This document shows positions 35,301 to 45,458 of a DNA stretch of 64,000 nucleotides, one piece after another. Below the pieces are notes generated by a model that was not told the DNA's origin, made no database searches, and saw only the letters and a program-made list of their open reading frames with translations. Positions within the stretch are counted from its first letter, which is position 1. Each line of letters opens with the position of its first letter. Origin of the DNA: Litoditis marina. Lineage: Eukaryota > Nematoda > Chromadorea > Rhabditida > Rhabditidae. The stretch spans positions 24,960,985 through 25,024,984 of the forward strand of contig OZ038433.1 of NCBI GenBank assembly GCA_964036275.1, read 5' to 3'. Both the position numbers and the translations under genes were made by a program.

Positions 35301-37362
35301 TGTGTGAGTTCTGTTCGGTTTCATCGTTTTCAGCAAAAAGTGAACAATACGATGTTGTGAATGAGTGTGCAACAAAAAGAGAACAATACATTTGTTTGCA
35401 CAACGGATCACAACGTACTTACGTAAATCCACTATGCGCTTTCACACTAAAACTACATTTTTCGATTTATTTTTTGTGAACAGTTGTGCAAACAAATGTA
35501 TTGTTCTCTTTTTGTTGCACACTCATTCACAACATCGTATTGTTCACTTTTTGCTGAAAACGGTGAAACCGAACCGAACTCACACACTTCCTGGTCCCCC
35601 ACTTTTTAGGAATTTACATTTTTGATTTTACGTGCCTTCCCACGTAAAACAACTTTTCTCTCTTCAAACTGGGAAAATGTACGCATTTTATTCCGATCTG
35701 TTAGGGAACATTGTATGATGTAGTTCTTCCAAAATGTAGTGGAACACGTTGTCAAGATTTTCTTGGTTTTCTTCCAAATCGGTTCAGAGTAGTTTACTAG
35801 TAGCGATAGCGAGTGTGGATAGTGGCGGTATATTGAGCTGAAATAACCAGCTAAATGGTTCGAGACTACAAGAATGACGTTCTGAATCTGAACTGAATAT
35901 GCGTAAATGCCATTTAAGAGCATTTTTTCAGACTTTCCATTGAAGGTTGCATGGAAAATGAGCCATATAAAACAACTGTGGTGAAGAAGCCTCTTATCGA
36001 CATCAAGCGGGATCATGTTAGGGAGCTTCTCATGTATTACAAGCATAGGGCCATCCATTACTAGTAGGTTTTGTTTCTCTTTCTCTATTTTCTCAATTCT
36101 AATGCACATTTGCGGAATCGTTGTGTTTGTGTTGCTTGCAAAATAAATTATAATGCCAGTGCCCAGGTGGTGCAATCATGGTACGGACGAAAATCACTTG
36201 CACATACCAGTGGTGTGTAAGATTTGTTCATTCAGCAAATGGTAACCCGTTTTTTGATTTGAGAATCTTGAAATTACAAGTTGGTAGTCAAAAATAGTGA
36301 CCAAATTTGCCAAATGCCGATATTGGACATAAATCAAGGATTAAGCACTTTTTTCTATTTTCTGGCTGTTCAGACAGGGTTGCTAGATTATTATACCAAC
36401 CTCCTCCTATTTTCAGCAATATGCAGAATGTGATCGAGAAGGAAAAGGGATCTGAGATGGAAGATGATGAGATGAGGTTAGTTGACAGCCATCTGCTACT
36501 ATAGCCAGAGAACGTAGAATGTTTTCTATTGAATGGATGAATACGTGACCTCATTGACGAATGACGATTTTAATCGAAAAGTGGGTTTCTTCTGGAAGAA
36601 TGTTCAGGCCGTACTGACTACTGATGCATGTGCATGTGTTTGACCAAATTCATAGAGAAGAGGCGCAAGACCTATTACGTATTGAACATTTTTATCCGAA
36701 TTTGAACGGGTTCTTTGGAGTGTTTTGCGATTGGAGGAAGGGGGGGGGGGGGGGGGGGGGGAATATAAGACCTAGCCATTTCAATAATACAAAAATGGTA
36801 AACGTGTCGTTTTTTTTCCTTTTCCAATGTTTCAATTTTCAAGGCGGGAACAAAAAAACAAAATTTTGTCAAATTTAAATGTTATCTCGGAAAAGAGAAA
36901 GACTGCCGCTTCTATAGTTGTTTTAAGTGGTAAGGTTCCAGTCCTATAACTTATATGAAGGTTGTATTTTTAGTGACGAGTCCGGAACTTCTGCTGACCA
37001 AATGTTTTCGCTAGTAACGGCTACTACCGCAAATGTGGAAGAAGCTGACAGTGGAGATGCTCAGAACGAAGGTTGCATATCACAAATTATTTGATAAGTC
37101 ACTGAGAGAAATCTATACCTCTAGTTTGAATTTTCTTTGTCATGATTTATTTCTCAACAAAAGCTTGTGTCCATATATCTCGCACGACCCCCCCCCCCCC
37201 CCCCCCCCCCTTCACTCTACTTCCGTACTAAGTTTTTAAATTTCTGTTAGACTCCTTTTTATTCAATTTGTTCGGTTTTCAGTCAGACTTGTACTTGTTT
37301 GTCCTCATTCTATCCATAGAAACATGCAAGTCTGGATGTCTTTCTCTGTTGAATCGAGGTAG
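29324..37362 (+). CDS. Small acidic protein with a chromo-like module
   Basis: Five exons join in perfect phase: 29324-29360, 30266-30380, 33584-33694, 36417-36476, 36974-37071. The sixth (37283-37362) is provisional, and 38026-38093 is an alternative. The model has about 166 residues. After MSSSENQQKLKG comes a module beginning ELEWEIQRVVSVDEVATK and continuing MCAVQW, then VVSVHDLSEKAVAECRKI. Its W and VQW spacing and the terminal helix resemble a chromo or chromoshadow fold. Only two of the three aromatic-cage positions look conserved, so histone-methyl-lysine binding is doubtful. An acidic tail follows (EMEDDEMR, then VEEADSGDAQNE), as in HP1-type linkers. Introns 2 and 3 are about 3.2 and 2.7 kb and are packed with satellites and hairpins. 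That a gene exists is fairly well supported by phase; the family call is tentative. Confidence 0.5.
31102..31286. mobile_element. CATGAG-rich MITE, copy 2
   Basis: It has the same ends as the copy at 8505-8688 (CAGGCGGCGTAGCAATC and GCTACGCCGCCAGG) in opposite orientation, with internal CATGAGATACCTCATGAG units. It sits in intron 2 of the chromo-like gene. Confidence 0.75.
31470..32870. repeat. GGCGCC-rich tandem repeat array 1
   Basis: The head is GCGCGGAGCGCGAAGCGCT followed by GAGTTGTCTTTGGTTTGGCC. Then comes a CCTCGTCCCT minisatellite (about 31700-31762) and about seven spaced, progressively diverging copies of a unit centred on GGCGCCAATNGGCGCC with AACCGATTTAGCTGAAATTT between them. 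Open frames across it (31594-31904) are compositional artefacts. A related array starts at 33970. Confidence 0.7.
33103..33476. repeat. Long perfect hairpin element 1
   Basis: Arms of about 152 bp (33103-33254 and 33324-33476) are inverse copies with no mismatch that I can see, separated by about 69 bp. The outer end is AATTAGTAAAAAGTGGGGG, with inner ends GCACAATGGTTCAC and its inverse. It lies in intron 2 of the chromo-like gene, just upstream of exon 3, and would fold into a long dsRNA stem if transcribed. Confidence 0.9.
33970..35000. repeat. GGCGCC-rich tandem repeat array 2
   Basis: It repeats the layout of array 1: a head CGCGAAGCGCTGCGTGTGAG with TTTGGTTTGGCC, a CCCTCGTC-type stretch, then GGCGCC units near 34336, 34479, 34567 and 34850. 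It is more diverged than array 1 and lies in intron 3 of the chromo-like gene. Confidence 0.65.
35278..35608. repeat. Long hairpin element 2
   Basis: Arms of about 126 bp (35278-35404 and 35483-35608) are inverse copies with only a few mismatches. The outer part (AAAAGTGGGGGACCA) and the motif CAGCAAAAAGTGAACAATAC are shared with hairpin 1, but the arm sequences otherwise differ from it. Both elements follow the same flank, GTACAACTAGCAAAAA. It lies in intron 3 of the chromo-like gene. Confidence 0.88.
36740..36761 (+). repeat. G22 homopolymer
   Basis: Twenty-two consecutive G in intron 4 of the chromo-like gene. A C23 run lies on the same strand in the next intron at 37188-37210. Confidence 0.95.
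37188..37210 (+). repeat. C23 homopolymer
   Basis: Twenty-three consecutive C in the intron after exon 5 of the chromo-like gene, complementary to the G22 run upstream. Confidence 0.95.
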
Positions 37363-37722
37363 ATGGGTAGTTGATTGTATCCTTTGCCCCGATCTCACTT
37401 TTTCAAAGTGCATGAGCTCTGATTCGTCAAGCTTTTTTTCTATGTTCACGGTTCACGTTAAATAACTCTTGTATTGATGCATGATTTTTACGCAGTTTTT
37501 TTAGTCTGGCTGATTTCGTTTAATGTTCAGGAAAGTATTATATGTTTTCACCATTCTGTGCAAATTTCCATACCACTCGAAATATGTACGTGCTTGAATA
37601 AGAGAGTTCAAAACATTCAATCGATTTGCATCAAAATCCAAGCAGTACAAGTTTATCCTGATTTATTGCCACACTCACAGTTCGAGATCATTCGTAACAC
37701 AATTCGAAAAATATATATACAC

Positions 37723-37969
37723 TAGGGTTGTTAATCGAGTTCATAATTTCGAGTTTTCGGGTTTTGGAAAATTTCGAGTTCGACTCGAATCGAAAATTTT
37801 CCAGTTTTTTTCGAGTCGAGTCGAGTTTTGAGTGTTTTTGGACCGAAAAAGTTCATTTTTCGAGTCCGAAATTTTTATTTTCGAGTTTGGCAAAAAATCG
37901 AGTTTTCGAGTTTTGGAAAATTTCGAGTTTTTTCGAGTCGAGTTTCGAGTTCGACTTTAACAACCCTAA
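37723..37969. mobile_element. MITE with TAGGGTTGTTAA ends
   Basis: It begins TAGGGTTGTTAATCGAG and ends TTAACAACCCTA. The interior is dense in TCGAGTTTTCGAG motifs. A right-end fragment with the same terminus (AAACAACCCTAG) lies at 59770-59890. The overlapping open frames at 37728-38133 are repeat sequence. Confidence 0.75.
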
Positions 37970-38597
37970 TATACACTTCACATTTAGCATTATTTATAAC
38001 TATCACCTTGAATTGTAATTTTCAGTCACAGTCCAAGTTCTCAGGTTTCACAGTATACAGTTTCCGTTCTCTTGGGATAACAGGCGTTTATAGTGATGGA
38101 TGGGAGTTTTCTCCCGGTGCATGTGTATGCTAAACGTCATCTTCGTCTCCCTACAGTAGTATTTTGGCTGGTCGCGAAATGTCATGCCATCGATATGTTT
38201 CCGTCTCACTCCAGCTTTCTCGGCAAAAATACCAGTGAAAAGAACGTCTTCCGGAAGCCTTCTGAAACATCACAGGAAAGTAAGCTATTCTTCCCCGCAG
38301 AATGTTCACAACGTAGCACAAACTGTTGTTTTTGAAGAATTGCTCCACATAACACATAAATGAGAAAAACAGAACGAAGATGAAAGTTATTCATTTCAGT
38401 TTTGGTGGGCTGTTTTATTGACTATCCGACAATAATGGGAAGGGGTAGTCATTTTTCAGAAACATAGCGTCATTTTTCTGCAATTGACTAGCTAAAAGGC
38501 GAGAGAGGAAAAAGGTCAAAAATACCGCAGTCGGCCTGCGTCTCTGACCTGCACGCTCTCTCGTCTTGGACGCTACAAAAGTGGCTGGAATGTGTCT

Positions 38598-38816
38598 CAC
38601 GGCGTTCTCGCCTACAGTAATTTTTGCGATTTAACATGTATTGGGCTCCGTCCACAAAGTTTTCGTGGCGGGACACTGTATCCCACTGCAATTTGGAATG
38701 GTCGCAGCACTAATTCGCTGCGTATCGCGCTTATTCTCACGCGAATCTTTTGCGGAGCGTCTAAAATTGAGGACGCGAGTTCCTTATTTGATAAAGCTGT
38801 TGTCGAGAACGCCGTG
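38598..38816. mobile_element. 219-bp MITE, copy 1, overlapping the GT31 3' end
   Basis: The ends are CACGGCGTTCTCG and the inverse CGAGAACGCCGTG. A 219-bp copy in opposite orientation lies at 46804-47022. The shared open frame that includes VHKVFVAGHCIPLQF is simply the element and not a gene. The last 18 codons and the stop of the GT31 gene fall inside this copy. Confidence 0.85.
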
Positions 38817-41800
38817 GAGTATTCATTTCTCTATAGTGCGCTTTTTTTTGTAAGAATGGCGGAGTGCATTTGGTATCCAACCTGAAGTTATTCGAAGTCA
38901 GAAATGCTGTTCGTTCAGCTGCATCCAGAATCAGCGACGGCACATCTCTTCCTTGAAAATATAGATTTATATTTGTATTGAAGGAACTGGTTATTTAATT
39001 TCATTCTCTCTCTGTATAAAATTGTTGATAATAGTTTATTCACGTTGTTTTGATCCTATCGCCAAACACATACCTCCTTACTTTCTTCTTCAATGAGATC
39101 ATAAATTCGTGAGACAGGCGGACAGGTTTTTTTGTAGTACCGCATTCACTCAAACGGTGCGTTTTCATCAGGTGTGGCGGGCGCTTGAGCAGTTAGGGTT
39201 AAAAGTTAACTTCATATACTACAATACTCTTGAGAAACCACGTGCGGTGGTGTGATTTAGAGTTTAGTTAGTTTAGTAGCTAGTTGAAGGCACCGTTCGA
39301 AAAGAAAACCAAGTTGTATTGAAACAGGTCATAGGACGTTCGTACGCATTATGAATTATCATCAACGTTTGAATGTTATGCAAGCTGTTTTCATTCTTTT
39401 TAGTTCATTCGTATAATTTTTCAGTAAATTTCACTATCTTACCGCAAAACAGGTATGCTCCGGTAGAGCAGTATGTTGGCCAGTGGGTAGATTGGTACAT
39501 TTGTTGAGGAATGGCCCATTTTGAGTTTGCTCTCAATACGGTAGTGTCTATCGCACAATGCCCCGCTATTCGCGGGGCTACTGAAAAAGGTGTTGTTATT
39601 GTTTTCAATGGGTAATTTTCACAATTTCACAGTAGACTGATTTCGATCAAATGTCACGTAGAACTTGGGAAAACATCCGAAACTTTTTTAAATGTTCGTC
39701 TTTTTTTAAATCGGATGGTTTAAAGTAGGACGATAATGTGGACCAATCTCGTGTCGACCTTTAAACTGCAATACATTTTTCAATTGCGTTGCGATTGGAC
39801 CACATAACCGTCCTTCTTTAACGCTTCTTTCTAAATTTCTACGCTCTACTCAAATCTGCATATTTTGACTCGTAGTATGTTTGCCTGAATTTTACAAGCG
39901 AGTACTCATGTTGCCGTACTACTAATAACGAGAAGATGGCAGTTTTATGATTTCATTCTCAACTGGAACTGACTTGTTTCATCACAAAGTCGCTCATAGT
40001 TGGACAGGTTGAGGACGTTGTCGCTGTCAGCCTTCAGAAGACATCGCGTATCGGGTAACCTCGTCTTCTTGTAGTATAACATGGCGAACGTCTTGACCGA
40101 AAGCTGATAGTAATCTTCCTTGATACTCGCTACCAGCAAGTCTCCATGAAGATCACTTTCTTCTCGAATTAGCGACATTTCATGGTTTGTTGCCTGAAAT
40201 CACATCATCACGTGACATCGTTTAGACGGGGGGGGGGGGGGAAGAAAATTTCTTGACGATTGAAAATTTGAGAGATAAAATGTATTACTCATATGAAATT
40301 TTATGAAAATCGTTTTTCCTTTCGACCCTATAAAATATCGGAAGCAAGTCATTTGTAGTTCACCTTCTTGTAGTCTTAGACAGTATTCTGTTCCATAAGT
40401 GTTGTAACAGATCCAACTATTATTTTTCGAGTTCATACACTTTAATACTATCGCCTCTATACAGTTAGCAAATTGCATAGTCACGTGAAATATGTTAAAC
40501 ACAGCAGAAATTAGAAACGTGCAATGGCAAAGTGCACGATGCACCAAGAATGCCAACTTTACGTGACTATTCAATCAACTTCCATCCGAATCATACCTAC
40601 ATCACCACCCGCTGCTAGGTGTATTAGCGCACGTCCACGCTGTTATCTACGCTAGCCATCTCAATAAATGCTTTCCATTTTGTATGGATGAACAAACATG
40701 TCCGGAAAGTTTTTAAAGTTGGGCACAGAAAATAGCCAGCCACCTGTCGGATTTTAACTGTACGAATTCCAAGTCAATAGTTTTATCTCAGATATTTTGT
40801 TCATGGTGATGAATGAAAAAGCTCACATGTGGTTCGGACAGATAAGATAAGCGCCGTATGTACAGGTTTAGGTTGATGTCATCTACTTATATTCTATAAC
40901 CCTCGTGACCTCGGTGTGATTCACTTTTCTCTGGCTACGTCGTCGCCTGTATGCGAAACAAAACGCGCTGAAGTTCAGTTACTTCTGTGTGCACCACAAC
41001 AATTTCGAGTAACTACTGTAATACATCGGATCAAACTTCAACTTAAGAAAATGTTAGTCAATATTCTATTTTGGTCAGTCAATATTTTAGAGCGATCGTG
41101 AATACAGTATTCATCAATCAAAAATGAGTGTGCTGGAGGTTGTTTTAGAGTAGTCCTTGCACTTACAACACACAAAAATGAATATATGTGCAGCCCGAAA
41201 AGTGACGACTTTGAAAGAGACAACGGGAATTACTCACGGGTCTGCCGAGTATGAAGTAGACTTTGGTTTGTCCCGAGTCGTACTCTCTCCCATTCCCCCA
41301 TGAGGCACGGATGTCATTTCGCAGCTGCCTTTCTGCTGCGTGCGAATTGACGATAACAAGCAGAACCGTCGATGACGAAACGTTTGGTTCAATCAGAAAA
41401 TCGATACTCTTCTTCAAGTGAATCTTCTTATCAACTGAAACATCACGAGAAAACAATAACAAACAAAAGCATGATAGAAACAGAAATGGGACCTGTGAAA
41501 ATACTCTCAGTTGTCGACTGTTATTTGGGATTGAGTGCTGGCCACTTTTCTGTTTTCACACCGATTATTTCTGACAGCAAATTGTTTGAGACAAATAATT
41601 AGTGAGATTGGGCATAATATACACAAGTATTTGGGTGCTTCTGAAGTGGAAACTTAACAAAAACGAATAATTAAACGCATCCAAACGGAACTATTCCAAG
41701 ATTTGCGTGTCTGAAAACTATATACTCACTTCTATCGAATGTTTCGGAAGGCGGTGATACCCAGACTGGTAAAAACATTCTCAAAACTGGGATCATACAG

Positions 41801-42173
41801 AGACATATAATCACGAGAATGAGTTCGGGTTTGGTGGATCCGCCATAGCCAGCAAACCGTTTGTCACTGAACCGTCTGTGGTTGAAAATGACGTGGTCTG
41901 TAAAGGAAAAATCCGTGGTATGAGGATGTGTTTTCTTGAAACAAAAACAGTAAGCTCAATTAAAATGGCGTGCAGTATTACGTAACATAATAATTCCCGT
42001 TCATAACATAATAATTCTCTAACGTTCACCTACAAAACGCACATTTTCGGATCCCGTTTCAACTCAGAATGTGAGCTGGAATGAATTGACAAATTCTGCG
42101 TGCAATAAGACAAAGTATGTCGGACTAATGACTTACTATATGAATCAAATTCCTTGTGGCAAGAGCGTTGCAT
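38761..42173 (-). CDS. GT31 family beta-1,3-galactosyltransferase-like, type II membrane protein
   Basis: Six exons (42173-42137, 41897-41730, 41434-41238, 40193-39974, 39580-39443, 38951-38761) join in phase to 316 residues. A short cytosolic tail precedes one membrane anchor (LILVIICLCMIPVLRMFLPV), the usual Golgi topology. Catalytic-domain hallmarks appear in order: RQLRNDIRASWGN, then DYYQLSVKTFAMLYY, then CLLKADSDN (DSD in place of the metal-binding DDD), then SKWAIPQQMYQ with YCSTGAYLF (the family's YPxYxSG-type block), and RDVPSLILDAAERTAF at the EDV position. Members add beta-1,3-linked galactose or GlcNAc to glycoproteins and glycolipids using UDP-sugars; the exact substrate cannot be told. 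The last exon has an AAG acceptor and runs into a MITE that supplies the C terminus. Confidence 0.82.
40228..40241 (+). repeat. G14 homopolymer beside a splice acceptor
   Basis: Fourteen G on the plus strand, that is C14 in the GT31 pre-mRNA, about 35 bases before the acceptor of its fourth exon. Confidence 0.9.
40472..40571. repeat. Dispersed short inverted-repeat element, copy 3
   Basis: Reverse-orientation relative of the elements at 581-677 and 23890-23977, recognisable by GTTAAACACAGCAGAAATTAG and a CACGTGAAATATG end. It lies in intron 3 of the GT31 gene. Confidence 0.65.
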
Positions 42174-42723
42174 AGCCAGCTTCATTGACTAGATACAATC
42201 TCCTGTTAGCTGACGAGCGTTGCAGAGAACAAGGAATCGCGTAAATCAAGCTCTGATCCACTCTCGTCAAGCAGCTAAGGTAGATTTTGGAGACAGATAA
42301 CATTTCCTTCAAATTTTCTGCTGGGAATTCGAATTCAACTAAAGACCAGATTCCAAACCGAAAACAAACTGACTCTCAGTTAGTTGCAATGTTGGACAGT
42401 CTGATACCAAAAGAATCTCAATCTCAGCAATATGTGCATGTTCGATTGCCAAAAACAAGATGCTTTGCAGTTCAAGAGTTTATCCTTTTTTCTTGTTCGA
42501 AATTTAGCCAGTTCCTTCTCGAACAGAAAGTTCTAATTCGGTTTATGGTAATTTGGCTCACGAATTACGTGGATACATAAATGTAGAAAAGACTCTCATT
42601 TTTTGCTAGATTTTTTAATCTGAAACACTTCAGAAAATTACATTGTCTACTACAGATTTACAATTGTCTACTCATTTTGAGATTTAATGAATACAGCAAT
42701 CGGTAAAATTTGTTTATTGCACA

Positions 42724-43019
42724 TCACTGGCGCATTTTTCCTGCGATTACGTGCCAAAACAGTTGAGTTCCCTCATTAACAGTCGCCTCGACGAATAAAA
42801 TACAGACGTTGTCGTCAAAGAATCCTTCGTCGCCCTCGTAGGTGGTGAGGTCCGTGTACTTCTGAAAGTAATCTGATTTGTGAAGTAATATCATTTGTGA
42901 TCATCACACTAGGCAGTGATCCAGTTTTTTGCAGTTCTCAATACACGCCATAAGTCGTGAACTTATACGATAAAAAACGGGACCAAACTACAAAAACAGC
43001 GGGATAGGGCAACATGATT

Positions 43020-43108
<89 letters not shown>

Positions 43109-45392
43109 ATGCTAGGCAAAAAGAGTGCTGTAGCAGTTCAATCTCATGTGCGGTAATAATTGTTCACAAGTCATTGCAACAATATGAAGTGAAAGAATAA
43201 ATCTTGGAATCTTGAAATCTTGGAGTCATAATTTCACGAGAATCACAGTAGCGTTCACCTTAGTTTTTTTTTCGAACTGGTACCATCGTACGCTCAGCGA
43301 TGCAAGAACAAACCAAAAATAGCGGTTGTTAAGACAATGAACAAATTGTTTGCTTCCTTTCCTGAGCAGCCCCGATCAAACCTAAATTGAACTCAGATTC
43401 AATCATTTTTTTGCAGCATCACTGACCAGAATAGTGATGACTCCCCATCCAGGACGATTCAGCTGGTTGAGTGTAACAATGGCGGCAGCCTAAAAGGTAC
43501 ATAGTCGTCGCCAACGGAAAGGCGGCAGGGTACTGTACATCTCAATTTCCGCTGTGTACGGATATATGTCTTAGAATCTGAAGCTTTTAGATTGTGCTCT
43601 ATCGTAGCTTATTTGCACGCAGCTATGAATTTTTTCCTCGCAAGTTCGATTCCGGTGAGAGACAAAAACCTAAAAATTTGGCACCCCGTAGTTCTGGTGG
43701 TTGGCAATTGAAATTACGTGTCAAATGTTTCTGCGGTGTTTCGGAGATGATTTGATTGTTAATTGTTCTATTCGGTCGGGTGTTTCAATAATTAACTTGA
43801 GTCTTGGAATAAATCAGGCAAAAACCGAACTTAACCAAAACATATGTTTGCAATAGTGAATAGATAAGAGTTACAGTTTCGAAAGAATCGATCAACAAAA
43901 AAACAAAACCTGAGGATCGGTGACGTCTCTGTTCAAAGCGTAGAAAACTTCTTGGAACGCTGTTTCATCCTTGCAGTAGGCTAAATGTGGAACAATGTAG
44001 TTGTACTCGAAAGCAGAGACACAACTAGTCGTAAAATAAAGTATATGAAAGCTTTAAAAATATATTTTCAGAATATAATACACTCATGGCGTTTCATAAA
44101 GAACATACAACATACTTTTGTGTTTGTTCGTACATGTAGTTACGACCACATATCTGTTTGCAACTATGATCGGTTAATGACAACTAACTTCACAAAATCT
44201 TCAAAGTGAAACGTTCTGTTGACATATTCTAGTTTATTTTTTGTTGACACCGAATCGAGAACGTAGTCTACGAAAAACAGATGGCAGGCTATCCATTATG
44301 CGAAATTTGACCAATTAGTGCTCCTGTCTACACACTCTCTCACACTAATGTCTCGCACCCCTCGCCTATTGTACAGTCTCTAACCTGCTCTAGAATAGTC
44401 GAAGCCACGCATGGAAACAAGACATATGTACATTGAAATGAGATATTGGGATATTGAGGCTTTGAAATGAGACATCGGGACATTGGGACGTCGGAATGGG
44501 ACCTTAAGAGAATCAGCCCCATAGACTACAAGTCCAACTCACGATGTGCATCTTCTGTTTTACCAGGAGTCCTGAGTTTCTTCGTCTGGTCTCGTAATTT
44601 GGCTGCAGTTGGATCCGCCAATAAAAAGCTGACTGAGAGCCGTATGGACGATTTTGTGTCGCAAGACATTATGCAGGACATTGGCCTGAGAACAATCGCA
44701 CTGACCAAATTATTTTATAATTGTTGTAAACTATCAAATTAACTTTATGATATTTCATATTAACATGTGTAATGAGTTGATTCTTGTAATTCAACCAAAA
44801 CAGCAGACTTTTTCGACATTCACGAGGTCACGAAATGGGATGAATCACACACTTGACTTCATTGAAGACAAGAGAAGATCTAGGTCGTTTGAATTGAATA
44901 TCTTAATTTGTTACAACTATTTTTAACAATTCAAATTGTTTCCCGTTTCTTTGGTTATAAGTTATTGCTTAATTTGTTACAACATTTTTTCACAATTTCA
45001 ACAAACCCCGTGATGTTCATTCCGGCCACGCCATAGCCCTGAATGGGAGCCACTTTCACGCTGTACACGAAATCTGTGTTATCGAAAATGCAATCTGGAA
45101 CAATCACAAAATTTCTTCCTGTAATAAACCGTTTAACTCATAGTATAATTGATACAGTTATAATGATGAAAATTGTTGCTACAGTTATAATAAAACATTG
45201 CGAAAAACCGATAGACCACTTACATTACACGTTTTGAAGAAATTGCAGAAGTTTCTTCGTGTACTCTCGCTTGAACTAGACAAGCCTAATTGCTGCCAAC
45301 AATACTGATTGCTCACCATTCAACTGCCCCGAAGAAAATTTGACAATTGAAAGAGTAATAAGGAGAAGAAGAGTTGGTGGAAAACGCATCAT
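42724..45392 (-). CDS. Secreted protein of the divergent pair, possibly ground-like
   Basis: Six exons (45392-45317, 45094-45007, 44685-44543, 43980-43910, 43489-43427, 42861-42724) join in phase to 192 residues. It has a signal peptide (MMRFPPTLLLLLITLSIV...FSSG). The mature part starts LNDCIFDNTD, has a second cysteine pair at MSCIMSC, then PYCKDETAFQEVFYAL, a helix AAAIVTLNQLNRPGWGVITIL, and a C-terminal exon with one cysteine. Cysteine spacing and intron phases match the neighbour at 45459-47325, so the two are paralogues. The C-x-D-x(5)-A-helix-WxVI pattern is reminiscent of nematode ground-like domains, but I cannot confirm it. The donor of exon 2 is GTTTGT. The last intron of this copy is absent from the paralogue. 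Probably expressed in intestine (see the promoter entry). Confidence 0.72.
43021..43102 (+). repeat. (AG)n microsatellite
   Basis: About 82 bases of almost pure GA repeat, one interruption (AAAG). It lies in the last intron of the minus-strand secreted gene. Confidence 0.95.
43495..43690 (+). mobile_element. tRNA-derived SINE-like repeat, copy 1
   Basis: It is homologous over about 190 bp to 62668-62856. Shared parts are AGTCGTCGCCAACGGAAAGG at the left, a CTGTGTACG block, a B-box-like GTTCGATTCC with GGTGAGAGA, and TTTGGCAC at the right. The tRNA-like A box is degraded in this copy. Its left edge lies within 10 bases of the acceptor of exon 5 of the minus-strand secreted gene. Confidence 0.65.
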
Positions 45393-45458
45393 TCCGCGTT
45401 CAGTACTGATAAAGTATGATATTTGGGATTAGTGGTCGAACATTCAGTTGATAACACT
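45393..45458. promoter_or_regulatory. 66-bp bidirectional promoter with two GATA sites
   Basis: Only 66 bases separate the two divergent start codons. The spacer contains ACTGATAA (45405-45412) and TTGATAAC (45448-45455). ACTGATAA is the extended site preferred by the intestinal GATA factor ELT-2 in C. elegans; the TGATAA core recurs in intestine-expressed secreted genes. Joint intestinal expression is inferred. Confidence 0.6.

Noticed and set aside
37728..38133. Phe/Ser-rich open frames
   Set aside because: They lie in a TCGAG-rich MITE with TAGGGTTGTTAA ends.
38592..38885. Open frames shared with 46803-47150, apparently a conserved protein
   Set aside because: The shared part is exactly a 219-bp inverted-repeat MITE; conservation reflects the element and not a protein.
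43021..43102. CRISPR-like regular repeat
   Set aside because: Simple (AG)n microsatellite without spacers, in a eukaryotic genome.
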